NCBI GenBank assembly: GCA_947624915.1
Contig: CANQMF010000007.1
Coordinates: forward strand, 1 to 38,603
Direction of reading: 5' to 3'
Length of the DNA stretch: 38,603 nucleotides
From: an uncultured Bacilli bacterium
Lineage (GTDB): Bacteria; Bacillota_I; Bacilli_A; RF39; UBA660
A program made the translations under genes and the position numbers. This document shows, piece after piece, positions 17,076-25,173 of this stretch. Positions within the stretch are counted from its first letter, which is position 1. Each line of letters starts with the position of its first letter. Under the pieces are notes generated by a model. It saw only the letters and a program-made list of their open reading frames with translations. It had not been told where the DNA came from and made no database searches.

Positions 17076-18107
17076 ATGAAGGAAAAAAAGAAATCCGTAA
17101 AAAAGAAAAAAAAGATATCTATACTAACTATTTTATGTGTCATTGCTGATTTATTAGTTTTAATCTTTCTCTTTGTTGTTTATGGACCATTCTCATCATT
17201 TAAAAACTGGTGGATTACAACAGCTTTGGCTACTGGTGATCATAAATATTTTGCTAATGTCTTATACGATGATGAAGATATTGAGAGAATTATTAAAGAA
17301 AATAATGTTATAGAATCCAAACAAGATTCTGATATTGAGGCCATTACTTTTGATAATAGTGAAAAAACAACATATGAATCAGAATATGATCGTCAAATAT
17401 TAGAACGTGATCAAGGTAACGATCTATATAAATTAATTGAGTTAGAAGAAAAAGATTATAGTGGTTATTTGGTAGCTATTTATGACCCTTCTAGAATATC
17501 ATTAGTCACATCATCTAAAATTCATTTTGGTGGACAACAAATGACTGACTTCGCCAAAGATGAAAAAGCTCTAGTTGCTATTAACGCTAGCGGTTTTTCT
17601 AGAATTAATGGTGGCCTAGTTCCAACTGGTACAGTTATTCAAAATGGTAAAGTGGCATCAGTTGGCCGTCGAAATACCCATGGTGGTGGTTTAATTGGCT
17701 TTACAAAGAACAATGTCCTAATGTTAACTACTAGTAGTGCTCAAACAGCTATTAAAAATGGTATGTGGAATGCCATGACATTTGGCCCATTCCTAATTGT
17801 TAATGGTAAACCAACCGAAGTTACCGGTAATGGTGGTTGGGGTTATGCAAATCGTACAGCCATTGCACAACGTAAAGATGGTATTGTACTATTCCTTGTT
17901 ATCGATGGAAGAGGCGCTAATGGCAGTGAAGGTATTTCAATAAAAGACATGATTCCCCTACTTCAAAAATATGGTGCTTATAATGCGTCTAATCTAGATG
18001 GTGGTGGTTCATCTACTCTAGTTATAAATGGCAAACTTATCAATGATCCTCGTGGTTGGAGTTATGGTGGTGAACGCTACCTACCAAATGCATGGATGGT
18101 TAAATAA
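17076..18107 (+). CDS. Phosphodiester glycosidase family protein (NAGPA domain)
   Basis: A 343-aa protein with a lysine-rich N-terminus, one membrane helix (about 17-39) and an extracytoplasmic NAGPA-type domain (about 120-343). Family motifs are seen in order: ALVAINASGFSRINGG, PTGTVIQNGKV, FGPFLIVNGKP, RTAIAQRKDGIVLFLVIDGRG and the C-terminal SNLDGGGSSTLVING. The mammalian homologue uncovers mannose-6-phosphate by removing GlcNAc from a phosphodiester; bacterial members act on cell-wall or exopolysaccharide sugar phosphodiesters. Its ribosome site GGAG overlaps the stop of the DUF6273-like gene. Acting on the cell envelope together with that protein is a reasonable inference. Confidence 0.92.
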   Translation: MKEKKKSVKKKKKISILTILCVIADLLVLIFLFVVYGPFSSFKNWWITTALATGDHKYFANVLYDDEDIERIIKENNVIESKQDSDIEAITFDNSEKTTYESEYDRQILERDQGNDLYKLIELEEKDYSGYLVAIYDPSRISLVTSSKIHFGGQQMTDFAKDEKALVAINASGFSRINGGLVPTGTVIQNGKVASVGRRNTHGGGLIGFTKNNVLMLTTSSAQTAIKNGMWNAMTFGPFLIVNGKPTEVTGNGGWGYANRTAIAQRKDGIVLFLVIDGRGANGSEGISIKDMIPLLQKYGAYNASNLDGGGSSTLVINGKLINDPRGWSYGGERYLPNAWMVK

Positions 18108-18143
18108 CATTTGATTAAATTTTATTAACCTTTATAAAATATC

Positions 18144-18190
18144 AAAAAAGCATGAAAATGAAACAATGATTTAACATTTTCATGCTTTTT
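18144..18190. terminator. Bidirectional Rho-independent terminator
   Basis: A stem of about 16 bp (18144-18160 with 18175-18190) has an 11-bp GC-containing part (GCATGAAAATG) and A/T tails on both sides. It serves the plus operon ending at 18107 and VWA gene 1, which ends at 18217 on the other strand. Confidence 0.92.
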
Positions 18191-18216
18191 CTTTTTTGTC
18201 TAATACTTCAAAACTA

Positions 18217-21200
18217 TTAGCCTGTCATTACAACATATGGATCCTCTGAAGTTCCATCTCCGCCATCCCAAGCAGCGCCATAGCGCAAAGACACAACTGG
18301 ACGAATATTATTTGTAGAACTAGATGAAGTATAGCTCAAAGAACCACTCCACATTTGAAACAAAGTAGAATCAGTCCTATCAAAATAATAAGGCGACATC
18401 ATTAAGCCCTTACCACCTATATAATAATCAGAACTGGCACTATTTGACACACCAGCATATATTGCTTCATCACTTGTTAATAAACCTATAGGTTTACTTG
18501 CTCCACCATTAGCTACTGTTAGTGAATCCTTTTCCTTACACTTTAAACTAGGTGTTCCATTCTTAAATCGATAATATGTATCAAAATATAAATACTGACT
18601 CATTCCACCACCATTTGGATTCCAACCACTGTTTACTTTAGAATCTTCATAACTTCGGTCATTGCACCATACCGTATCTTCCAAATATTTCTCATAATCA
18701 GTTATATGATTTACATACCAATCATCTTCTAAATAGTCTTTAATTATTGAATCATGTTCACTTTTAAACATTTCTGCTAAAGCCGTTTCTACATTTTTAC
18801 CACCAGTTAAAGGTATATAATAAAGAACACTATTATAAGTATTAGTTGTGCTACTTATCGAATATACATAATTAATACTTGTACAGGTATCTGTATCATC
18901 TAAACATGTATAATGGTGAGTAGCTAAATCTTTTTCTACAGCTTGTGGACTAAAGACTTCAATCGGATCAGTCAAAGTATACTGTTTAGTTTCATTATCA
19001 TAAGTAAACGATTTCCCGTATTTCATTTTTTCAACATTAAAACTATAATAGTTGTCACTATAAGTTTCGGTAATATAATGTATATCTGTAAAATTACACG
19101 TATCACTAGTCAAATCATTTCCACATATATAGTAGCCACTATAACTACTGTATTTGTCATACCAATTACTCTTTTTAACATTTACTGTATTTTTTAAAGT
19201 ATAAGTACCATTACCATTATCTTGAATACTTTTACCAAAAATCATATTGTCAACATCCTCAGGCAATGTACCACCTGTTAAAAGTGAACAATAAGCGACC
19301 GATGTACTTGAATTCACGATATAACAAACCTCGCGACACGAAGTACTCAACCTAGCACCACACGTATAATATCCTTTTAATTTATTCCAATTATTATTCC
19401 ATGGATATTGCTTCTTATCAGATCCCAGTTCATACTGTCCATTTTTATAATCGACAGTTGTTGAAAAATAAACAAACTCTTCGCCAGATAGATATTTAGT
19501 AGGTAACATTTTTTTATTAGTTATTGGTCTTGATTTTGTGTTATATTCATATACCGTTCCATACTTATATCCTACATAAGCTGGCGAATTTCCATTCTCA
19601 TTAAATTCTAAACTAGTATAATCTCCTTTATTATTACAGATTTTTTTATTATTTTTAATAGTTGGTGTACCATTATATATGAGCTTTATGCCGCCAGTTT
19701 CTGTTGTTCTTATGATCTGCCAACAAAGATCGGCAAATAACACATTATTATCTGTAACCTTGCCTCGATAATAATAAATTGGATATTCATCGTTTGCTGT
19801 GTCGGCTATCATATATACCCCTTTACCATTTGTATCCGATGAATTATACTTAAAGTTAATCCCATTTTCACTTGCGACATATGCACTTTTTATATTATCT
19901 GGTATAGCTTGATTTTTTATAATCTGGTAAAAAGTTAATTTATTATCAAAAATTGTTCCTTCAGTACTTTTTACTAATTCCGTTTTACTCCATATTCCCT
20001 TTACATATACATCATAGTTAGGCATTATAAATCGATTATCACCAGTCCACGTTACATCTGTTTTTACTTTCCAACCATTAAAACGGTACCCCTCACATAC
20101 TGGTGGAATACCCGATAATTCTACTGATTCATACCAATAATGATCTTCTTTTATATCATAAGTTAAGTCACAATCACTAGGATAATTGCCATCATAATAA
20201 ACAGTATATCCATATTTTAATACGGGCGTTTCATCACTTTCAGTATGTTTTTCTTCTTCATCAGGTAATTTAGTCGTAACTTCAACTTTTTTATTGGTTG
20301 GATAATAGCCCGCTTGTTTTTGACAATCTTTTTTTAATTTAACACTTATTTCCATGTGTGAATTAGCGCTAGTAATTAAAGTATCAGATTCAACAGTCCA
20401 TATAACTTTTTGACTACTTTCATTAGTTTCTAATTTAACACTTCCTATTGATACTTTTATATCATCTTCACTTATTACTTCAAAATAATCATTACTTATA
20501 TAATCTATTATCTCAAACTTTTCATAATAGTTTAAAGTATCATTAAAAGTTGCTTCATAAAAATGATCATATATATCATCCACATACGCATCATACTGAA
20601 CATCACTAGCTTGTTTTAAATAACTAGTTATTTTACTGCCCATTTCATACTGAATACCAACTATTTTTATACTAGGATACTTATCCTTTAAATATTCATA
20701 TTGTGATTTTATCATTGATGTATCTTCATTAGCAGCTCCATCCGTCATAAATAAGACTACTAGTCCTCGATCTTGAGATATTTTATAATCAGTTAGTTGT
20801 TCCTCAACTTTCTTAAGTCCTGCATAATAATTTGTGTTACCACCAGCTACTAACCCATCGATATCAGTTATCAAGGTATCTACATCATTAACAAATGGTG
20901 TAACAATAGAGGAATCAGATGAATATTCAATTAAAGAAATAGTATTATCTACACTTGAGTTTAAAATATCATTGACATATTTTTTGGCACTATCCTTTAA
21001 CTTAGTTAACTTAGTTCCTGACATACTACCAGATACATCAAGAACCATAATAACATCAAAATTAGGAGACCTATGAAAACTAGGGTTAGTATCAACATCA
21101 AACACTATTTTAGCGTTGGTGGTACTAGTCCAATCAGCACTTTTCTCCATATGCCAGCTACCTGGGGTTTTATCGGCATATCCATCTGACTCAATAACGA

Positions 21201-21345
21201 CCTTCTTAACTTCAACATTATTATCTAGACTTGTTAAAGCTGTTAAGGCATTCTTTAAAAAGTTTAAACCTCCTATTGGAAAAATAAAAATATTTAGTAT
21301 AAATCCTAATACAACATATAAATAAAATAACTTTTCTTTCTTCAT
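18217..21345 (-). CDS. Giant secreted VWA protein 1 (VWA, InlB-like repeat, DUF6273-like modules)
   Basis: A 1042-aa protein. An N-terminal signal or anchor helix (about 5-35) is followed by a near-invariant block (KVVIESDGYADKTPGSWHME) shared with VWA protein 2. The VWA domain (about 90-280) has a complete MIDAS: DVSGS, NTNYYAG threonine and MTDG. Next is an adhesin-type beta region (about 280-375), an InlB B-repeat-like unit (about 385-455; YDGNYPSD..GYRFNGWKV..MPNYDVYVKG) and the block NVLFADLCWQIIRTTETGGI. Disulphide-rich stretches and a C-terminal DUF6273-like module (RPVVSLRYG..GDGTSEDPYV) complete it. No LPXTG motif is visible. The ATG at 21345 is fixed by GAGGTG. Its promoter currently faces away (see 21362-21528), so it should be silent. 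An adhesin role is inferred. Confidence 0.88.
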   Translation of the reverse strand: MKKEKLFYLYVVLGFILNIFIFPIGGLNFLKNALTALTSLDNNVEVKKVVIESDGYADKTPGSWHMEKSADWTSTTNAKIVFDVDTNPSFHRSPNFDVIMVLDVSGSMSGTKLTKLKDSAKKYVNDILNSSVDNTISLIEYSSDSSIVTPFVNDVDTLITDIDGLVAGGNTNYYAGLKKVEEQLTDYKISQDRGLVVLFMTDGAANEDTSMIKSQYEYLKDKYPSIKIVGIQYEMGSKITSYLKQASDVQYDAYVDDIYDHFYEATFNDTLNYYEKFEIIDYISNDYFEVISEDDIKVSIGSVKLETNESSQKVIWTVESDTLITSANSHMEISVKLKKDCQKQAGYYPTNKKVEVTTKLPDEEEKHTESDETPVLKYGYTVYYDGNYPSDCDLTYDIKEDHYWYESVELSGIPPVCEGYRFNGWKVKTDVTWTGDNRFIMPNYDVYVKGIWSKTELVKSTEGTIFDNKLTFYQIIKNQAIPDNIKSAYVASENGINFKYNSSDTNGKGVYMIADTANDEYPIYYYRGKVTDNNVLFADLCWQIIRTTETGGIKLIYNGTPTIKNNKKICNNKGDYTSLEFNENGNSPAYVGYKYGTVYEYNTKSRPITNKKMLPTKYLSGEEFVYFSTTVDYKNGQYELGSDKKQYPWNNNWNKLKGYYTCGARLSTSCREVCYIVNSSTSVAYCSLLTGGTLPEDVDNMIFGKSIQDNGNGTYTLKNTVNVKKSNWYDKYSSYSGYYICGNDLTSDTCNFTDIHYITETYSDNYYSFNVEKMKYGKSFTYDNETKQYTLTDPIEVFSPQAVEKDLATHHYTCLDDTDTCTSINYVYSISSTTNTYNSVLYYIPLTGGKNVETALAEMFKSEHDSIIKDYLEDDWYVNHITDYEKYLEDTVWCNDRSYEDSKVNSGWNPNGGGMSQYLYFDTYYRFKNGTPSLKCKEKDSLTVANGGASKPIGLLTSDEAIYAGVSNSASSDYYIGGKGLMMSPYYFDRTDSTLFQMWSGSLSYTSSSSTNNIRPVVSLRYGAAWDGGDGTSEDPYVVMTG

Positions 21346-21361
21346 AAAGCACCTCACTAAT

Positions 21362-21386
21362 CCTGAAGTAAAATACTTAAAGACCA
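21362..21386 (+). repeat. Inverted repeat, gene-proximal copy (invertible promoter of VWA1)
   Basis: This 25-bp sequence matches the reverse complement of 21504-21528 at 22 of 25 positions, including an exact 13-mer AAGTAAAATACTT. It begins 17 nt upstream of the VWA1 ATG, the same distance as the related palindrome before VWA2 (38430). Each copy is itself quasi-palindromic (AAGTA-AAA-TACTT), as expected of a site bound by two recombinase subunits. Confidence 0.85.
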
Positions 21387-21503
21387 AAGGTGCCATTAAA
21401 AAATAAGGTATTTATATGTTTACAATATTAAAAAACTTTGATATAATTTTCTTAGTAAAGTGGGATTTTTACTTTATATAGTAAGTGATTAAAAAATTAA
21501 TAA
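21387..21503 (+). promoter_or_regulatory. Invertible promoter segment in OFF orientation relative to VWA1
   Basis: The 117-bp segment between the inverted repeats holds a strong plus-strand promoter: TTTACA (21419-21424), 17-bp spacer, TATAAT (21442-21447) with an extended TGA. It points away from VWA1, toward the terminator at 21546. Its sequence from the -10 onward is collinear with the VWA2 promoter and leader read on the minus strand (shared TTTGATATAAT, then CTAGTAA/CTTAGTAA, GGA-TTTT, CTTATATA/CTTTATATA). Inversion between the repeats would place it in front of VWA1 exactly as at VWA2. In the present state a short RNA of about 120 nt should be made and stopped at 21576. Confidence 0.8.
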
Positions 21504-21528
21504 TGGTCCTGAAGTATTTTACTTAAGG
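21504..21528 (-). repeat. Inverted repeat, gene-distal copy (invertible promoter of VWA1)
   Basis: Partner of 21362-21386 in opposite orientation, with mismatches at three positions. Together they delimit a 167-bp invertible unit between VWA1 and leuS. Confidence 0.85.
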
Positions 21529-21545
21529 CCCTTATTATAAAAGAT

Positions 21546-21576
21546 AAAAGTCTATGCAGATTGGCATAGACTTTTT
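21546..21576. terminator. Bidirectional terminator at the end of leuS
   Basis: A 12-bp stem (21546-21557 with 21564-21575) with a 6-nt loop and T runs on both strands. It overlaps the leuS stop codon, ending leuS on the minus strand and any RNA from the OFF-oriented promoter on the plus strand. Confidence 0.92.
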
Positions 21577-24418
21577 ATTTAACAACAATGTTAACAAGTT
21601 TCTTTGGTACTACAATTTCATTAACTATCTCTTTACCATCAAGATGAATTTTAACATTATCTATATCTTTTGCTAATTTTTTCATTTCTTCTGTTGAAGT
21701 ATCGGTTGATACCTCTATTTTACCTCTTACTTTACCATTTACCTGAACAACCATTTCATATGTAGCCTCAATAGTTTTACTTTCATCATAAGTTGGCCAA
21801 GTGCTGTTATATAAATATTCGCCTAATGAACATACTTCATTAATCTCTTCAGTAATATGAGGCGCAAAAGGATTTAGTAATTGAATAAATGTACGATAAT
21901 CATCTCTACTAATAGTATCAACCTTGTCAAATTCATTTAATAGAATCATTAAAGCTGAAATAGCAGTATTATAATCTAAGTTTTCAATATCCATTGAAAC
22001 CTTTTTAATAGTTCTATTAATGATACCTTCTAAATGCTTAGTATAACCACTATTATCATTTAATTTTGTTTGTAGTCTCCAAACACGCTCTAAGAATTTC
22101 TTACATCCTTTTAAACCATTTTCACTCCATGAGGCATCTTTTGAGTAATCACCAATAAACATTTCATAAGTACGTAAAGCATCTGCTCCATAATTTTCTA
22201 TCATATCATTAGGATTGACAACATTACCTTTACTCTTACTCATTTTTTCGCCACCTTCACCTAAAATCATACCATGACTAATACGTTTTAGGAATGGTTC
22301 GCTATATGGAACAATGCCTTGTTCATATAGAAATATATTCCAAAAGCGAGCGTATAGTAAGTGACGAGTAGCATGTTCCATACCACCATCATATAGATCG
22401 ACTTGTCCCCAATATTTCATAGCCTCAGCACTAGCAATAATATCTTTATTAGGATCCATGTATTTTAACCAATACCAACTAGAACCAGCCCAATTAGGCA
22501 TTGTATCTGTTTCTCTTTTAGCTTGTCTACCACATTTTGGACATTTTGTATTAACCCATTCATCTATTTTAGCTAAAGGACTCTCCCCATTATCAGTTGG
22601 TTCATAAGAATCAACATGTGGTAATAATACTGGCAAGTCTTCTTCTGGTACTTCTACCCATCCACAATGTGGACAATTAATCATTGGAATTGGTTCACCC
22701 CAAAATCTTTGACGTGAAAATACCCAATCTTGCAAACGATAATTAATCTTACGTTTACCAATACCCGATTGTTCCAAATAAGAAATCATTTTATCAATAC
22801 TATCTTTTTTATTGTTAATACCATTTAGAATTGGCGAGTTAACCATTTCTCCATCACCAACATAAGCAGATTCACCATTAAAATAATCTTGAACGACTTT
22901 CTTATGAGTTGCAAAATCTAGGGTATCCATTAATTCATCAGTACTAACCCAGAAAGCTTCTTGCGTATTTTTTTCTTCATCACTAATCGTATCCTGCGTT
23001 AGCGTTGTTAAATGTCCAACAATGACATGACTTGTAATATTACGGTTAACATCTTTATGTTCAGCATAGAATTTTTCTCTAAACATAAAGTCAAAAGTCC
23101 AATCATAGACAAAATTAGTATATCCTGATTCTTCTCTTAATTCTCTTTTAGCAGTCTCTTCCGGTGTTTCGCCTTCTTCGATGCCACCCATAAGTAGACT
23201 CTTCCAACCTAATTTCAAATTTTTAACGCATAGGTATTTATCTTCCGTTGGATGTTTTACCATTAAAACAACAACTTCACGTTTATTTTCTTCTTTATCT
23301 GGACGAGGTTTATTTTCACCTTCATAAACTGGAATGATAACTTGTCTAATAGGAATATTAAACTTTTTAGCAAAAGCATAATCTCTTTCATCGTGGGCTG
23401 GAACGGCCATAATAGCCCCTGTTCCATATCCAGCTAGAACATAATCACTTACCCAAATTGGTATTTCTTCATTAGTAATAGGATTAATAGCTTTTAATCC
23501 TTTTAATTCAACACCTGTCTTTTCTTTAGTTGCATCGGTCCTTTCAATATCACTCTTACTTCTAGCTAAATCTTGATATCTTTTTAATTCATCAATATTT
23601 AAAATATGTTCTTTATATTTTTCTAAATATGGATGTTCAGGACTCATAACCATAAAAGTTACACCATATAAAGTATCAGCTCTAGTAGTAAATACTTCTA
23701 GATAATCATCTAGATTTTTTAGTTTAAAGTTTACTGAAGCTCCAACACTTTTACCAATCCAATTTACTTGAGCTGTTTTAACTTTATCTAAAAATTCTGT
23801 ATGATCTAGGCCATCAAGCAATTTTTCTGCATAATCGCTCATCCTTAATACCCATTGATTTTTTAGTTTTTTAGTTGTAGGTGTACCACATCTTTCACAG
23901 ACACCACCCTGAGCATCTTCATTTGATAACCCCATCTTACAAGTTGGACACCAATTTATTTCTTTTTCAGCTTTATAAGCTAATCCTGCTTTATAAAACT
24001 TTAGAAATTGCCACTGCGTTAATTTATAGTATTCTGGATCAGTTGTAGAAAATTCTCTCGACCAATCAATAGCTAAACCAAGCGACTTCATCTGTTTTCT
24101 AAAAACACCTATATTATGTTTAACCGCTTCCTCTGGATAAATATGATTTTTTATAGCATATTGTTCTGCCGGTGCACCAAAAGCATCCCATCCCATTGGA
24201 AACAAAACATTATATCCACAAGCTCTTCGATATCTTACTTGGGCATCAGATGCACTATAAACGCGCCCATGACCAACATGAAGTCCTACTCCTGAAGGAT
24301 ATGGAAACTCACTTAATATATAAAACTTTTTTTTAGAACTATCTACATCGACTTTAAAACAATTACTTTCATCCCATTTTTTTTGCCATTTTTTTTCTAT
24401 TACACTAAAATTATACAT
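21575..24418 (-). CDS. leuS: Leucyl-tRNA synthetase with an inserted NUDIX domain
   Basis: Class I synthetase charging tRNA-Leu. The HIGH-type motif is HVGH (47-50) and KMSKS is at 725-729. Zinc cysteine pairs lie at 157/160, 174/177, 582/585 and 626/629. The editing (CP1) domain retains TTRADTLYGV (245-254) and VPAHDERDYAF with D343. Between FAKKFNIPIRQVI (349-361) and the returning editing-domain sequence YVGDGEMVNSPILNG (519-533) lies an extra ~150-residue NUDIX domain. Its Nudix box (411-433) is intact, with E417 and the REL-REE-SGY residues R425, E426, E429, E430. Total length is 947 aa against about 800-860 usually. Its ATG overlaps the stop of the small upstream gene by one base; both are under the Leu T-box. 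Confidence 0.96.
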   Translation of the reverse strand: MYNFSVIEKKWQKKWDESNCFKVDVDSSKKKFYILSEFPYPSGVGLHVGHGRVYSASDAQVRYRRACGYNVLFPMGWDAFGAPAEQYAIKNHIYPEEAVKHNIGVFRKQMKSLGLAIDWSREFSTTDPEYYKLTQWQFLKFYKAGLAYKAEKEINWCPTCKMGLSNEDAQGGVCERCGTPTTKKLKNQWVLRMSDYAEKLLDGLDHTEFLDKVKTAQVNWIGKSVGASVNFKLKNLDDYLEVFTTRADTLYGVTFMVMSPEHPYLEKYKEHILNIDELKRYQDLARSKSDIERTDATKEKTGVELKGLKAINPITNEEIPIWVSDYVLAGYGTGAIMAVPAHDERDYAFAKKFNIPIRQVIIPVYEGENKPRPDKEENKREVVVLMVKHPTEDKYLCVKNLKLGWKSLLMGGIEEGETPEETAKRELREESGYTNFVYDWTFDFMFREKFYAEHKDVNRNITSHVIVGHLTTLTQDTISDEEKNTQEAFWVSTDELMDTLDFATHKKVVQDYFNGESAYVGDGEMVNSPILNGINNKKDSIDKMISYLEQSGIGKRKINYRLQDWVFSRQRFWGEPIPMINCPHCGWVEVPEEDLPVLLPHVDSYEPTDNGESPLAKIDEWVNTKCPKCGRQAKRETDTMPNWAGSSWYWLKYMDPNKDIIASAEAMKYWGQVDLYDGGMEHATRHLLYARFWNIFLYEQGIVPYSEPFLKRISHGMILGEGGEKMSKSKGNVVNPNDMIENYGADALRTYEMFIGDYSKDASWSENGLKGCKKFLERVWRLQTKLNDNSGYTKHLEGIINRTIKKVSMDIENLDYNTAISALMILLNEFDKVDTISRDDYRTFIQLLNPFAPHITEEINEVCSLGEYLYNSTWPTYDESKTIEATYEMVVQVNGKVRGKIEVSTDTSTEEMKKLAKDIDNVKIHLDGKEIVNEIVVPKKLVNIVVK

Positions 24419-24786
24419 TATTTACTTCGCTCCTTTTTTAATATCTTACCAATTAATTTATATACCAATATAATGAATGGTATTAATACAATAAATGCCA
24501 TTATCGCACCAACTAAGATCCATATGTAAAAATTTTTAATATAATCACTCATAATAATAATGACTGTGGATATAGTTGAAATAATAAAAGCATTTCCTAT
24601 AGATAAAATTCTAACTACTTTTTTAAGATCATAGTTTTTAACATTAATTTTGCCTAACTGTTCTAATATTTTTATTTCTTTACTATTACGCATTTTTAAT
24701 AATGCATTTTCCTTCCTTATAACAAAAATATCATAAAAGAAATATATTAGTACTAAAAGTACTACAAAGAATAACAAATAACTCAT
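24418..24786 (-). CDS. Small membrane protein translated with leuS
   Basis: A 122-aa protein that I do not recognise. Hydrophobic segments lie at about 3-22, 60-82 and 88-112; between the first two is a charged cytoplasmic stretch (RKENALLKMRNSKEIKILEQLGKINVKNYDLKK). AGGAGG precedes the ATG. Its stop codon and the leuS start codon overlap (TAATG), so the two are translationally coupled, and the Leu T-box sits directly upstream. The gene is therefore regulated by leucine-tRNA charging, which hints at a link with leucine supply or translation, but no function can be assigned. Confidence 0.85.
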   Translation of the reverse strand: MSYLLFFVVLLVLIYFFYDIFVIRKENALLKMRNSKEIKILEQLGKINVKNYDLKKVVRILSIGNAFIISTISTVIIIMSDYIKNFYIWILVGAIMAFIVLIPFIILVYKLIGKILKKERSK

Positions 24787-24797
24787 AAAATCCTCCT

Positions 24798-25012
24798 AAA
24801 AAAAGTATTATGATTATAGGAACGCTTGCACGTGGTACCATCCTATTTCATAATACTTAGTTATGCTCTTTAATCTTTAACGCAGACATACGTTTTATAC
24901 TTATCATATAAACAGCTCCAAAGCAAGTTCATAATATCTAATTAAAAGTTTACACCAACCACTTTTTCTCTAAATAATTATCAATTATTACTACTCTTTT
25001 TCTTTGCTTTAT
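24798..25012 (-). promoter_or_regulatory. T-box riboswitch, leucine specifier
   Basis: Conserved T-box AGGATGGTACCACG lies at 24831-24844. Upstream are an AGAGAA and GGTTGGTG Stem I element (about 24955-24975) and TTGGAG (about 24916-24921) preceded at 3 nt by CUU (24925-24927), a leucine codon in the specifier position. The terminator is an 11-bp stem AAGTATTATGA (24803-24813) with TCATAATACTT (24848-24858) ending in seven Us, enclosing the antiterminator bases. It controls the 122-aa membrane protein and leuS. Confidence 0.95.
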
Positions 25013-25018
25013 GTCAAT

Positions 25019-25047
25019 ATTATAATATAATTAATTCAAATATGCAA
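25019..25047 (-). promoter_or_regulatory. Promoter of the Leu T-box transcript
   Basis: TTGCAT (25042-25047) and TATAAT (25019-25024) are 17 bp apart on the minus strand, placing the start of transcription near 25012. Confidence 0.8.
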
Positions 25048-25085
25048 GGATTTATAATAAACTTTGAAAGGGTTTAACTAGTTTC

Positions 25086-25121
25086 AAAAAAAGATGACAA
25101 AGTTATCAACATTTTCATCTT
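25086..25121 (-). terminator. Terminator of the pyk-GH31 operon
   Basis: On the minus strand AAGATGA (25115-25121) pairs with TCATCTT (25091-25097) around a 17-nt loop that allows two more pairs, followed by a T run (25086-25090). Confidence 0.75.
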
Positions 25122-25143
25122 CTTATATATAACCATAGAATTT

Positions 25144-25173
25144 ATATTATATTATATTATATTATATTATATT
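25144..25173. repeat. Pentanucleotide microsatellite (ATATT)x6
   Basis: Six perfect tandem copies of ATATT lie directly at the stop codon of the GH31 gene, between it and its terminator. Such a tract is prone to slippage. Here it lies outside any reading frame, overlapping only the stop codon. Confidence 0.9.

Noticed and set aside
21504..21527. Seven-codon ORF (MVLKYFT) downstream of the OFF-oriented promoter
   Set aside because: It falls inside the inverted repeat, has no ribosome site, and is explained by the repeat sequence.
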